Position numbers and translations under genes: made by a program. Below the pieces are notes generated by a model. That model did not search any database. It was not told the origin of the DNA and worked only from the letters and a program-made list of their open reading frames with translations. Shown here in pieces: positions 16,923 through 25,922 of a DNA stretch of 49,412 nt. Position 1 is the stretch's first letter. Every line of letters begins with the position of its first letter. The stretch comes from Sedimentisphaerales bacterium. GTDB taxonomy: Bacteria > Planctomycetota > Phycisphaerae > Sedimentisphaerales > Anaerohalosphaeraceae. The stretch covers positions 1 through 49,412 of the forward strand of contig JANQGW010000118.1 in assembly GCA_028282905.1 (NCBI GenBank). The letters run 5' to 3'.

Positions 16923-17987
16923 TTAATTTCTTATCAAAACATTGCCGTCAGAACAGATATCGCAAACACCCGTGGCTGACTCATAAAAGAGTATTTTGTA
17001 TTCAACATCCACTGACTCACCGGGAGCCAACATACGATGAGTTGCTGTTTTTTCCATTACAGAGGCCAGCCCCTGTGCTGGATAACTTGAAAACGGTTCA
17101 ATCGCCATGACATAGCTGTTTTTATAAAATGGGAAACCCGACGAAGCATTTATCTCCTGCCAGAACCATGCATAAGGAAAAACTTCTTCAGGCCAAACCA
17201 TGCCGACTCCAAACCCAAGTTTTGTATTGGTAATGCCATACCAGCCGGATTTGAAATTCTTGAAATAGGCAATTAGAAACCGCTCATCACTCTGCTGGGG
17301 AACCATGGAAAAATCGATAGTTTTTTCATCAACCCGTGATATCGGCCAATCATATTCTTGTCCTGTCACCAGGGGATTGACCGGACTATCCATCGTATCG
17401 TCCGCCTCTAAGCAGGTAGCTCCTGTGTCAATTCTGCAATCACTACTTAGAAAAGGAGGTCCAAATGCAGGGTGTTGACCCCACATATAATCCATTTCTT
17501 CACCAGATTCGTTTTTAATCTGCTCACGTATTGACAACCAGGGCTTTCCGGCTTCAACTCTAATCACGCGTTCAAGCCTGAATGGGCTTCGGAATAGGCG
17601 AGTGAATAGCCTGACTTCCGCTATTTCACCCTCTGCGGCAACAATCTCGTAATCCCAGTACGTCATAGCTGCCTCACCGTGAAAATTCAGTTCAACGCCC
17701 TTGTAGGTACAGGCAGGGCCGCCATTAGGGAAAATCATCTGCCATCCGCCGGGATAGTTTTCCAACGCAGAGGCATGAGAATGAAAAGCGGACTGCGCAC
17801 CGCGACCGGGAATCTTTACTCCCCAGGGACTTTTCCATAATACATCCATCTGAAGAGGTTTGTACACCAACTCATAGATATCGGCCCCCTTGTCAAGCAG
17901 GATCGTGGCATAGAGGATCTCATTTTCAATTTTGAGCGAACGGAAGGAGTCTTTAATTTTCCATTCTGTAATTTTACATTTATCCAT
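16923..17987 (-). CDS. Aldose 1-epimerase-like (galactose-mutarotase fold) protein
   Basis: A 354-residue cytoplasmic protein without signal peptide. It has the galactose-mutarotase superfamily pattern: NFHGEA (His 103), YMWGQHPAFGPPFL (His 172) and MAIEPFSSYPAQG (Glu 297) sit where the two His and the catalytic Glu of aldose 1-epimerases are found. Members interconvert the alpha and beta anomers of free sugars or of sugar ligands. Similarity to DUF4432-like proteins is also possible, so the exact subfamily is open. It begins 12 bp after the URO-D gene, so it belongs to the same transcript. Next to exported alpha-mannosidases, a sugar porter and URO-D proteins, mutarotation of released mannose or a modified mannose is the likely job. 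Confidence 0.75.
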   Translation of the reverse strand: MDKCKITEWKIKDSFRSLKIENEILYATILLDKGADIYELVYKPLQMDVLWKSPWGVKIPGRGAQSAFHSHASALENYPGGWQMIFPNGGPACTYKGVELNFHGEAAMTYWDYEIVAAEGEIAEVRLFTRLFRSPFRLERVIRVEAGKPWLSIREQIKNESGEEMDYMWGQHPAFGPPFLSSDCRIDTGATCLEADDTMDSPVNPLVTGQEYDWPISRVDEKTIDFSMVPQQSDERFLIAYFKNFKSGWYGITNTKLGFGVGMVWPEEVFPYAWFWQEINASSGFPFYKNSYVMAIEPFSSYPAQGLASVMEKTATHRMLAPGESVDVEYKILFYESATGVCDICSDGNVLIRN

Positions 17988-17999
17988 ATTTCGAAACCA

Positions 18000-19346
18000 T
18001 TAGCACTGTTTGTCTTTAGAACAAGAGCAATTACTAAAAAGGCTCTCTCCAATTGCCTTCTTAGAAAGAACTCCCTCAAACACTTTTATAACTCTATTGT
18101 TTCTTCTGTCGTCTGTATTTATTGCATCATACATTGCGCAGATGTTTCCTGGGGGCACATTCGCCATTATATTATGAACCTGCTGAAAAACAAAACCGCC
18201 TGAGACATTAAATATTTCGGTGTGTCGTTTAGTGTGCTCAACAATTTTTCCATGTGATGCGTTTGGCAGCACATCCCTCGTATCGCAACCTCCTCCCCAA
18301 AACACAAGACGGTCTCCGAATCTGGTCTTGAGTTTCGAAGCATCCATGTTCTTACAACTGATCTGCACAGGATTGATCGCATCCAAACCTGCGTCAATAA
18401 AGTCCTCTAATAATTCGCTTATACTGCCACAGCAATGGAGCATTACTTTTACATCCCCAAGTTCTTTGGCACGATTCCACAGCTTTCTATGATAAGGCTT
18501 AAGGACTTCTCGATACATTGTGGGAGAGATCAATGGTCCATTCTGGCCGCCCAGGTCATCACCAAAACAGATCACATCGATATACGGCCCGACCGCCCCC
18601 ATCCATTTCTCAAGATTAGATAGATGAAGCGAGCACAACTTGTCCAGTAAACGCCCTACCGCATCTGGGTACAGCCTCATATACATCAAAAAGTTATCCA
18701 TCCGGTACAACCACTGTGGAAGCTCAAACATATTTCCACCGAATAAACCCACAATTGCACGACCTGTAGATTCTCGAAGTGTGCGTGCCTTTTCAGACAT
18801 GACAGACAGGCCTTCATCGTTTAGTGGAAGATGTGCTCCTGGATGAACCGCTCCCGTCCAAATCGTATGGGCCAAGGCTTCTTCCAGTTGAGAAAAGTCA
18901 TCTGACTGGATATTACTGTTAAGTAATGGAAAATGGGTTTGTTCGAAATACAAACACCCCTTCGTCTGAACACCAAGTTCTGTGCCATCGTCAGCCAGCA
19001 GATACCAATGATCTCCTCTTTTTTCAACATTTATATAATAAGGAATCTGGCAGCATGTGCCGTCCGGCAACACCCAGTCTTTCCAATCCTTATCCTCAAG
19101 ACAAAACCCACGCCCCATCTCAATAACATCGATGTCAAAATAGTCCAGCATATCGTCATCCACTATGGCAAGTTGCTGAACCATATCATATACGCGAATC
19201 GGCTTTTCTTCAAACCCCAGATAACTCCGCAACTTCGAATACGCAATCGCAGATATTCCCGATGACCGGTGGCCCGACAAATCAATGGGGACGCGGTCAG
19301 GCTGTTTGTGATTGAGTGACATCAGTACGCGTTCTCTTGAATTCAT
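18000..19346 (-). CDS. URO-D superfamily protein with methyltransferase-type His-x-Cys...Cys motif
   Basis: A 448-residue cytoplasmic protein; I prefer the ATG at 19346 (MNSRERV, the usual family start, with GAAAGG upstream) over the TTG three codons earlier. The TIM-barrel pattern is that of uroporphyrinogen decarboxylase-like proteins: RERVLMSLNHKQPDRVPID at the N-terminus, VICFGDDLGGQNGPLISPTMYRE in the middle, and VMLHCCGSISELLEDFIDAGLDAINPVQ near 302-328. His 304 and Cys 306 plus Cys 354 (WGGGCDTRD) reproduce the His-x-Cys...Cys zinc motif of corrinoid-dependent methyltransferases (MtaA/MtbA type), which true heme-pathway UroD lacks. The tail is Cys-rich (SNCSCSKDKQC). It lies between a sugar porter and an epimerase. 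I infer methyl transfer, possibly from an O-methylated sugar; no corrinoid protein is visible in the window. Confidence 0.78.
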   Translation of the reverse strand: MNSRERVLMSLNHKQPDRVPIDLSGHRSSGISAIAYSKLRSYLGFEEKPIRVYDMVQQLAIVDDDMLDYFDIDVIEMGRGFCLEDKDWKDWVLPDGTCCQIPYYINVEKRGDHWYLLADDGTELGVQTKGCLYFEQTHFPLLNSNIQSDDFSQLEEALAHTIWTGAVHPGAHLPLNDEGLSVMSEKARTLRESTGRAIVGLFGGNMFELPQWLYRMDNFLMYMRLYPDAVGRLLDKLCSLHLSNLEKWMGAVGPYIDVICFGDDLGGQNGPLISPTMYREVLKPYHRKLWNRAKELGDVKVMLHCCGSISELLEDFIDAGLDAINPVQISCKNMDASKLKTRFGDRLVFWGGGCDTRDVLPNASHGKIVEHTKRHTEIFNVSGGFVFQQVHNIMANVPPGNICAMYDAINTDDRRNNRVIKVFEGVLSKKAIGESLFSNCSCSKDKQC

Positions 19347-19393
19347 TTTCTTCAACCTTTCATTTCTTTAAGGCTGCTATTGTCACAAAGTCA

Positions 19394-20713
19394 CTATTTG
19401 CCCCAGCTATGTTCGATTTCTTCAAGGGTCTTGCCCTTTGTCTCAATCAGGAACTTCCAGAAGAAGAAGAAACTGCAGAATGTTGCAACAGAATAAAATA
19501 TGAATATCGGGCCGACGCCGAACTTCTCTTTTAATACAGGGAACAGGAAAGCCGACAGGGCATTGAATACCCACAGTGAAAAGCTTCCGATCGCGCTAGC
19601 TCTTGCGCGTATTTGATTGGGAAACATCTCTGACAGTATCACCCAGATAACAACGCCCTGAGTTGTACAGAAGAACATGACATAGACCAGCATGCACACG
19701 AGCAGGTAAGGGCCTTTTATAACGTTCATATAGCCATAGGCAAACAATCCAAGGCATACCGGCATTGCCAGACCGCCAATCATCAAAAGTGTTTTGCGCC
19801 CCAATTTGTCTATCATCGCCATCCCTGCAAATGTAAAGATGAGATTGGTGGAACCGACTGCTACCGTCTGCAGAAGCGCTGAATCTTCAGCGAATCCGGC
19901 TGATTTAAAGATCATCGGCGCATAATACATAATGATGTTAATGCCGGTAAACTGGTTAAACATGGCAACGACCATGCCGATAATGACCAGTTTCAGGTAA
20001 GGTTGATGGAGAAGATTGGCCCCTTTTGATCTCTCTTCATGGGCCAACGATTCCTGAATGTCTGCCAGCACCGTTTCGGTGTTCTCTTCGGCGTCAACAA
20101 GCCCAATCACAGAACGTGCCTGTTCAACCCGGCCAACCTTTACCAGCCATCGCGGGCTGGGGGTCGTTAAAAACAGCATGACAAAATACAGGCCCGCAGG
20201 TACACATTCAGCCCAATACATGTATCGCCATGCATTATCACCGATCCTGGCAAGAACGAAGTTGGAAAAGAACGCCGAGACGATTCCTGTGACAATCGCC
20301 AATTGAGCTATTGATACCAGCCTGCCTCGCAATCGAGCCGGCGAGATCTCGGCGATGTACATCGGTGCCATGACCGAGGCGGCGCCAACGCCGAGACCTC
20401 CGATGATCCGGGCGATCACAAAACCGGTATAGGATTGAGCTGCACCGGTCCACACTGCCGAAACAAAGAACAGTACTGCAGAAACAAAAAGCATCCTGCG
20501 TCGCCCGAATATGTCCCCAGGCTTACCGACAGCAATGGCGCCGATAATGCACCCGACAAGTGCAGAACTGATAGCCCAGCCGAGCATCGTATCAGTCATC
20601 TCAAAATAAGTCTGGATACTTTCAGTTGTGCCGGACACGACCGCCGTATCAAAACCAAACAGCAACCCACCGATCGCTGCAGTAAAGGCAAACAGAAACA
20701 GTTTTGAGTTCAT
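19394..20713 (-). CDS. MFS sugar porter family transporter
   Basis: A 439-residue membrane protein of the sugar porter (SP) subfamily with 12 predicted helices. Hallmarks in order: GGLLFGFDTAVVSG in helix 1, the GDIFGRRR motif of loop 2-3, PMYIAEISPARLRGR after helix 4, PSPRWLV at the end of the N-half, FNQFTGINIIMYYAP in helix 7, DKLGRKTLL in loop 8-9, and ETKGKTLEEIE at the C-terminus. These match bacterial xylose/glucose/galactose proton symporters (XylE, GlcP, AraE). An RBS (AAGGA, spacing seven) precedes the ATG. Next to exported alpha-mannosidases, mannose or a modified mannose is the expected substrate, but specificity cannot be read from sequence. Spacing of 47 bp to the following gene suggests one transcript. 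Confidence 0.9.
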   Translation of the reverse strand: MNSKLFLFAFTAAIGGLLFGFDTAVVSGTTESIQTYFEMTDTMLGWAISSALVGCIIGAIAVGKPGDIFGRRRMLFVSAVLFFVSAVWTGAAQSYTGFVIARIIGGLGVGAASVMAPMYIAEISPARLRGRLVSIAQLAIVTGIVSAFFSNFVLARIGDNAWRYMYWAECVPAGLYFVMLFLTTPSPRWLVKVGRVEQARSVIGLVDAEENTETVLADIQESLAHEERSKGANLLHQPYLKLVIIGMVVAMFNQFTGINIIMYYAPMIFKSAGFAEDSALLQTVAVGSTNLIFTFAGMAMIDKLGRKTLLMIGGLAMPVCLGLFAYGYMNVIKGPYLLVCMLVYVMFFCTTQGVVIWVILSEMFPNQIRARASAIGSFSLWVFNALSAFLFPVLKEKFGVGPIFIFYSVATFCSFFFFWKFLIETKGKTLEEIEHSWGK

Positions 20714-20808
20714 ATTTTTTCCTTAATTTGAATTTCAATCCCTAGTCATCAGTTCAGAATAAAGCTCGCCAGTGCATATTCGCCCAGATCGAATTTCAAT
20801 CTACCAAA

Positions 20809-21825
20809 TCACCACTTAAATTCCATGAAAGCCTCATACATTGCCTCAATATTCTCCAGGGGCATATCAGGACCTACTTCGCCGTTGGCAACAATTCCCC
20901 CATTGGCTGTTCCAAGAGCATGAAAAAGTTCATTGACATAACCTTTCACCTCTTGCGGCGAAGCGTTGGGCAATACCCCCTGCCGATCAAGGTCTGTGCG
21001 AAAACAAATTTTACCTACAAATTGCCTAATTATATCTTCCTCGATAACAGATGTCTGGCAGTTGATCACATCAATACCAAGTTCGACCAGGTCTGGGATT
21101 ATTTCGGAGATATTCCCATCGCTGTGAAACCAAACATGAAGTCCAGCCTCTTTTACTTTCTTAAACATCTCATCATAAATGGGCTTGAAAAATAACCTCC
21201 ATTTATCCGGTGGGATCAGAAGACTAACCTGTGTCCCCCAGTCGTCAGCAAAATGTAACCCCTGGTACTCCATCTCCAGCCAATTATCAATGTATGCAAG
21301 ATTAAATTCCAACAACTTGTCCCTCAGACGATAAATTTCCGAGCGGTCCGTAAAAATATCCATCAATGTCGCCTCGAACCCATGCAGTTGCTGTAGTTGC
21401 TCAAAGAATACTATCCACGCACCGCGAGCATAATAATCATCAGAGGTCCCTGCCATATGACCGCTGTACATCCTGTACTTCGGAATAGATGTCGTAAACA
21501 CTTCAGGAAGAGAATACTGTTCGTAATTTGACCAGTCCTCATTAATAGGGAATTGCTTTGGAATTCCGCAAATCCCATCAGTCTCCACCATCCATACCGT
21601 TCCAAAATCGTCCGTATTGAAACCTTTCTTGTACATTGGAGGGAGTTTTTCTCTGGGCAGATCAGGCAACAAATGCCAGCCAAAGTCCTCATGCACATTA
21701 TCAAGAATGCTTGTCAACGCATCACCATATTTGTATTGTGCGGCTGGAAGTATTGCGTGCTGAATTGGGGGCCTGTCGGGTTGTTGAAATTCAATCGCTC
21801 TAACAACTCTTTCTCTGCTATTCAT
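20809..21825 (-). CDS. URO-D superfamily protein, His-x-Asp variant (1)
   Basis: A 338-residue cytoplasmic TIM-barrel protein of the uroporphyrinogen decarboxylase-like superfamily: MNSRERVVRAIEFQQPDRPP start, HFADDWGTQVSLLIPPDKWR (191-210), and VWFHSDGNISEIIPDLVELGIDVINCQ (231-257). At the position where methyltransferases have His-x-Cys it has His 234-Ser-Asp 236, and the distal Cys is one candidate only (Cys 274 in KICFRTDLD), so metal binding must differ from MtaA-type enzymes. It is not a heme-pathway enzyme by context. It follows the zinc-ribbon gene after 178 bp and precedes the sugar porter by 95 bp. Function is unassigned. The repeated occurrence of this family inside the glycan locus suggests processing of a sugar-derived group. 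Confidence 0.75.
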   Translation of the reverse strand: MNSRERVVRAIEFQQPDRPPIQHAILPAAQYKYGDALTSILDNVHEDFGWHLLPDLPREKLPPMYKKGFNTDDFGTVWMVETDGICGIPKQFPINEDWSNYEQYSLPEVFTTSIPKYRMYSGHMAGTSDDYYARGAWIVFFEQLQQLHGFEATLMDIFTDRSEIYRLRDKLLEFNLAYIDNWLEMEYQGLHFADDWGTQVSLLIPPDKWRLFFKPIYDEMFKKVKEAGLHVWFHSDGNISEIIPDLVELGIDVINCQTSVIEEDIIRQFVGKICFRTDLDRQGVLPNASPQEVKGYVNELFHALGTANGGIVANGEVGPDMPLENIEAMYEAFMEFKW

Positions 21826-22003
21826 ATCATTTTTTCCTGCAAAAACCAGTCATAATCACCATAAAGGAGTGGCTTGACGGTTAGGAGCCGTCTCAAAGAC
21901 AGCCATTTACATTACCATTATCCGTCAAAAACAACCTTGGTCTTCCTTGTATTCCTTATGTTCTTGACGCCGAATATAGTCCCAAATCTAATAAAATTCT
22001 GGT

Positions 22004-22225
22004 TCAGGGCTCAATCTCAAGGGCCGGTGTATTTTTTTCAGCCTTCGATAGTTCCTTCAGCAGGTTGTTGTACGCGGCGAGGCTATCTCCATTGCCCACC
22101 GTTTCATTTTCCGCTTGAGGAATCGTATTGATTTGACTGCAACCTTTACACCTAACGCGTTTCCCAGCATACTCATCAGACACACGATAGGATTGGCCGC
22201 ATTCACTGCAGTTAAATTTAATCAT
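22004..22225 (-). CDS. Small zinc-ribbon protein
   Basis: A 73-residue protein with an N-terminal zinc ribbon: Cys 6 and Cys 9 (CSEC) and Cys 26 and Cys 29 (CKGC), separated by QSYRVSDEYAGKRVR. This C-x2-C-x16-C-x2-C unit heads many planctomycete proteins, where it is usually followed by a larger domain. Here it is followed only by a polar, acidic tail, so it may be a stand-alone small protein or a truncated one. An AAAGGA RBS lies seven to nine bases before the ATG. It has no membrane segment. It probably binds one zinc ion. Its place between two sugar-locus genes may be incidental. Confidence 0.65.
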   Translation of the reverse strand: MIKFNCSECGQSYRVSDEYAGKRVRCKGCSQINTIPQAENETVGNGDSLAAYNNLLKELSKAEKNTPALEIEP

Positions 22226-22544
22226 ATATAAGTCCTTTACTGTTTCTCGTAAATCTTTCGGTTTTTCTTTTTTTTATATTGCTTCATCTATGTATAGATG
22301 TCACTTCGAGGTAATTATTACTATATATTACACTCATTTAACTTTTCCTGACTGAATCCTAAACCGTTAAGCCAAGGTGCAGTACGACATCCACTTTTCA
22401 CTTAATCCAAGGTTCATATCTTAACAAATCACTGATCAAATCAGCGGTTTCCCCTGTATTTGAATTAGAATATTTAGTTCAGTACCAAATACTTTCTCTA
22501 CTACGCCTTGATCAACGGAGACCACAGACATTAGCCTCTTTTTG
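22226..22544. other. 319 bp intergenic gap
   Basis: AT-rich spacer between the DUF5054 gene and the zinc-ribbon gene, both on the minus strand. I see no open frame, strong palindrome or clear promoter. It is long enough to hold one and may separate two transcripts. Confidence 0.4.
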
Positions 22545-25500
22545 CTAATCAATCAGAAAACTCGCAGGCGCATTATGCTTTAGCTGCACATCGAATGAGC
22601 CATTGTTGACATCGATAGGTTTACCGAATGGTCGTCCTCTTAAATCACAGGGATGAACAGTTTGTATTTTAATATCTAACGGCAGTGTAACAGTACACTC
22701 GCCCCCCTTGCCCGCCTGCTCCCAGAGCCGAAGTACCAGCCCTTCACCATCCGGATTTTCACCAAATGCCGTAACCAATACGCCCTTGCGAGACAATTTT
22801 ACTCCTTCCTGACTGAGTGGCAATTTGCCCTTTGGTCCATTGGCACAGGCAGCAACCAATGGAGTGCGGCTCTCATGTGAAGGTGTGATCAGATCCGCTT
22901 CATTTTCAAAGTCACCAAACGACCACAACCGTACGCGGGACTTCCATGAACCACCAATCCACTGCCGGAAGTTCGTGCCCCACATGTTGTTATAGAGGTT
23001 GACAAATACATTGGGCCTGCGAGGTGTGAAATCCCTTGAGAAACGCCACAGGCCAAGTCTGTCCAGACTAACAAGTGGGGAATCAAGAGGACAAAGACCA
23101 ACGCCGCTCTTGCCATGATCCAACACCGCCAGCCCACCATTGACACAACTGACATCCTTGTATGTGTTCTCTACGATATCCCTAGCAGGATTCATTACGC
23201 CGCCAAGCCTGGCAAGGCGGAATTGGGGATCATCTATTTTCAATGGCAGAGAGATCCACCCAGCCTCGGGATAAGCATTAAGCTCCTTGTTATACACTTC
23301 CCATTCAATATCAATGTACGGCTGATCCTCGTAAAGCGTCACGGCAACACTGTGCTTGTGATCGATATTATTTGCCGGCTCAGCCATCATGACCGCTATT
23401 ACCTGACCGCCATCCTTCTTTATGCTAAGCATAGCATTCGCTGTCCTTCCAGAAAGATATGGAATGTCCGGCAGATCACGTTTGCCCAGATCATTGTACG
23501 CCCAGCCTGCGTGAATTTTGAGATATTCTTTTAGGAACCGATCAACTTCTTTCTTGCCAAATCGCTCGTAATAATATTGTCCAAAATCATACTCGCTGTT
23601 TTTGTCGACTAGTTCACGATTAGTACGCTTATCAATGACAGAAGCAATACTGCCTGCTTTGGGCTTAAGGGTGACTTTAAAGAAACGATTTTCGATCACA
23701 TTTGCATGCTTATTCACTACCAGATCGCTACTGGCATTGAAAACATCTTTGGACACTTTGTATGTGCGATAACCCATAGCGGGAACATCTTTGGCAACAA
23801 AAGTAACCATGTCATCTTTGTGAACAGACACAGGAACAGACACACCGCTCACTAAGTCTTTGACTGACTTGCCTGCAAAATCCAAAATGTTTAGATTTAC
23901 CACGCCGTCTCTCGGCCACGGATGGGCGTTATACACAACAATCCGTTCACCAGCAACATCAACGGCCCCGGCAAGCACTTTCAAATCACGGTTAAGACTT
24001 GCTGAGACAAGCTCTTCAACATTGAGCCCATGCGTTCCTTTTTCTCGCCACGATTCATCATATCGCGCAAATCGCCCTTCCTTCAGCTCTTTTTCAAATT
24101 GCTCACCATAGCTCCTGCGCGGGCGTATATAATGCGTATTGATCGCCCATGTGTGTTCAGCATATCGGATACTGTTGTCAAAAGCGGCGGCAATCTCATC
24201 GGCATTCCCCGGAGTCTCCACTCCCCAGCTTTTAAGCAATGTATTGACTGATTCAGCCGCAACGATCAGCGGGCGTGCCCTTCTTGCGGCACCCGATTCG
24301 ACCGGACTGGTCATTTGACCGTGTATCCACGCATCCGGCATATCGCCGTGTATAACCGGCAGATCGGGCTTTTCGGCGAGAATTGCAGCGGCAAAATCAT
24401 CCAGTGTGCCAAAGCGAACCTTCACATCGGACGGCAGCTCACGCTGAGCCTTTCCAAGCAGGCTTTTCACTGCCTCAGGTGAGGGCGGACCGTGATTGTC
24501 ACCGGTCATGATCATTGCAAGCCATGTCTTGTGCGGCCAGTCTTCGGGCGGAATCAGCCCCGTCCCATAATCCTGCCCGACATACATCGTCAATAAACGC
24601 GAACCATCCGGCCCTTCCCACCAGTACATCAAAGGCACCTGTGGCGACTGGCTCGCGGGATTACATCCAAGGTGCAAAAAATCGACGCCAGCGTGTTTGA
24701 GCAGCGTCGGCAGCACACACGAATGACTCGGCACATCCGTCATCTTCGCAGCATGCGGCAATTCTTTGCCAATTTCCCTGCACAGCTTCGAAGAATAGCC
24801 CATGCCTCTAACCAGATCCTCCAGTTCAGTCGACTCCGTATGCAGCGTGTAGGGCAAGGCATGAACGACAAATCGCCCTGCCTTGAAAGCATCCCATACC
24901 TTTTGCTTGCGCTCAGCCGTCTGGCCATCCCAGTCTTCCAGAATCTTCGTCATTGGCCAACCAGGAACCGTCCAGACAAAACGCTGATCCGCAGGGAGGC
25001 TCTTGCTCGCCTCAACTACATCAAGAGCATGGTCAATCATCGTCGTTCGGTAACGCTGCACCACATTTTTGGCCAGATCGGTAAAGCCAATATCAAAATG
25101 CGTCTTGAAAACAACTATCACCTCTTCCACATTGCGATTCTGACCGGCAAGTCTTGCCGGTTCGTCTTTCCTCAAACTGTCACCCGTGTGAACATCGAAC
25201 TCGGCAAAAAATGTATTGGTCCATCTCGCATCGCTCTGGAGCGGGGAACGAGTAGGCTGGACATCCCATAACAGATATCTAAATTCACCTGTGTTACCCT
25301 TCGTGTCCGAAATGCTCACACCATGTATTCCACCCCAATTCTCTCCTGTCGTATTGGGTCTGCTGTCCACTTCGGCAATCTTTGTCCAGTTGTCATCATT
25401 GGCTGGATCGGAAGTAACCGGAGCATCTGCCCTGCTGCCATAAACCATGTAAACCTGCGGCGCCCTTGCACCCTGGTCGCCGGAGAATTCATGACTTGAA

Positions 25501-25916
25501 TAGGTATTTATCATGGTAACAGGCAACATAGAACCAATATCCATGAGTATTTTGCCGCCATCAGCGTTGTTATTAGTAAAAAAAACCGCCTGCTTTGGCT
25601 TGTCACTCGAAGCAGAAACGACACCGTTGACTATCCATGAAGCATCTGCGCCGCCAGCATCCAGCCGATTGTCCACTATAGATACTTTCGAATTTGCCGC
25701 AACATCAGCAGTGGAAGGAGACGGTATTGTATCGAAGACATACGAGGAGTCTGTTCGACGTCCCTTCTCGATCTTTATCACGATCTCAGCGAAAGTGATA
25801 AACGGCATGAACAGTAACAACATCAATATAAAAGCCGATTCATAATTTTGCTTCACATCGCAATACAATGGCAATCCTTTCATTTTTTGGTCTATTGTGA
25901 AAATCTTTCGTCTCAC
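22545..25916 (-). CDS. Exported DUF5054 (GH38-like) glycosidase
   Basis: Up to 1123 residues. The start is uncertain: a GTG at 25916 lies 6 bp after the previous stop, and an ATG 33 bases later is possible. Either gives a hydrophobic export segment FILMLLLFMPFITFA. Residues about 60-243 form a discoidin-like beta-sandwich. The catalytic region begins VVFKTHFDIGFTD (His 273, Asp 275), then TVPGWPMTKILEDWD, KMTDVPSHS (Asp 394 at the nucleophile position) and RYAEHTWAINTH (His 588). The His-x-Asp, Asp and His arrangement equals the GH38 zinc site, but the surrounding sequence follows DUF5054 and not the two GH38 proteins downstream, so it is a distant relative with probably different specificity. 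C-terminal beta domains resemble GH38 ones. It pairs with the adjacent URO-D gene (6-bp gap). Confidence 0.8.
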   Translation of the reverse strand: MRRKIFTIDQKMKGLPLYCDVKQNYESAFILMLLLFMPFITFAEIVIKIEKGRRTDSSYVFDTIPSPSTADVAANSKVSIVDNRLDAGGADASWIVNGVVSASSDKPKQAVFFTNNNADGGKILMDIGSMLPVTMINTYSSHEFSGDQGARAPQVYMVYGSRADAPVTSDPANDDNWTKIAEVDSRPNTTGENWGGIHGVSISDTKGNTGEFRYLLWDVQPTRSPLQSDARWTNTFFAEFDVHTGDSLRKDEPARLAGQNRNVEEVIVVFKTHFDIGFTDLAKNVVQRYRTTMIDHALDVVEASKSLPADQRFVWTVPGWPMTKILEDWDGQTAERKQKVWDAFKAGRFVVHALPYTLHTESTELEDLVRGMGYSSKLCREIGKELPHAAKMTDVPSHSCVLPTLLKHAGVDFLHLGCNPASQSPQVPLMYWWEGPDGSRLLTMYVGQDYGTGLIPPEDWPHKTWLAMIMTGDNHGPPSPEAVKSLLGKAQRELPSDVKVRFGTLDDFAAAILAEKPDLPVIHGDMPDAWIHGQMTSPVESGAARRARPLIVAAESVNTLLKSWGVETPGNADEIAAAFDNSIRYAEHTWAINTHYIRPRRSYGEQFEKELKEGRFARYDESWREKGTHGLNVEELVSASLNRDLKVLAGAVDVAGERIVVYNAHPWPRDGVVNLNILDFAGKSVKDLVSGVSVPVSVHKDDMVTFVAKDVPAMGYRTYKVSKDVFNASSDLVVNKHANVIENRFFKVTLKPKAGSIASVIDKRTNRELVDKNSEYDFGQYYYERFGKKEVDRFLKEYLKIHAGWAYNDLGKRDLPDIPYLSGRTANAMLSIKKDGGQVIAVMMAEPANNIDHKHSVAVTLYEDQPYIDIEWEVYNKELNAYPEAGWISLPLKIDDPQFRLARLGGVMNPARDIVENTYKDVSCVNGGLAVLDHGKSGVGLCPLDSPLVSLDRLGLWRFSRDFTPRRPNVFVNLYNNMWGTNFRQWIGGSWKSRVRLWSFGDFENEADLITPSHESRTPLVAACANGPKGKLPLSQEGVKLSRKGVLVTAFGENPDGEGLVLRLWEQAGKGGECTVTLPLDIKIQTVHPCDLRGRPFGKPIDVNNGSFDVQLKHNAPASFLID

Positions 25917-25922
25917 AGCGAA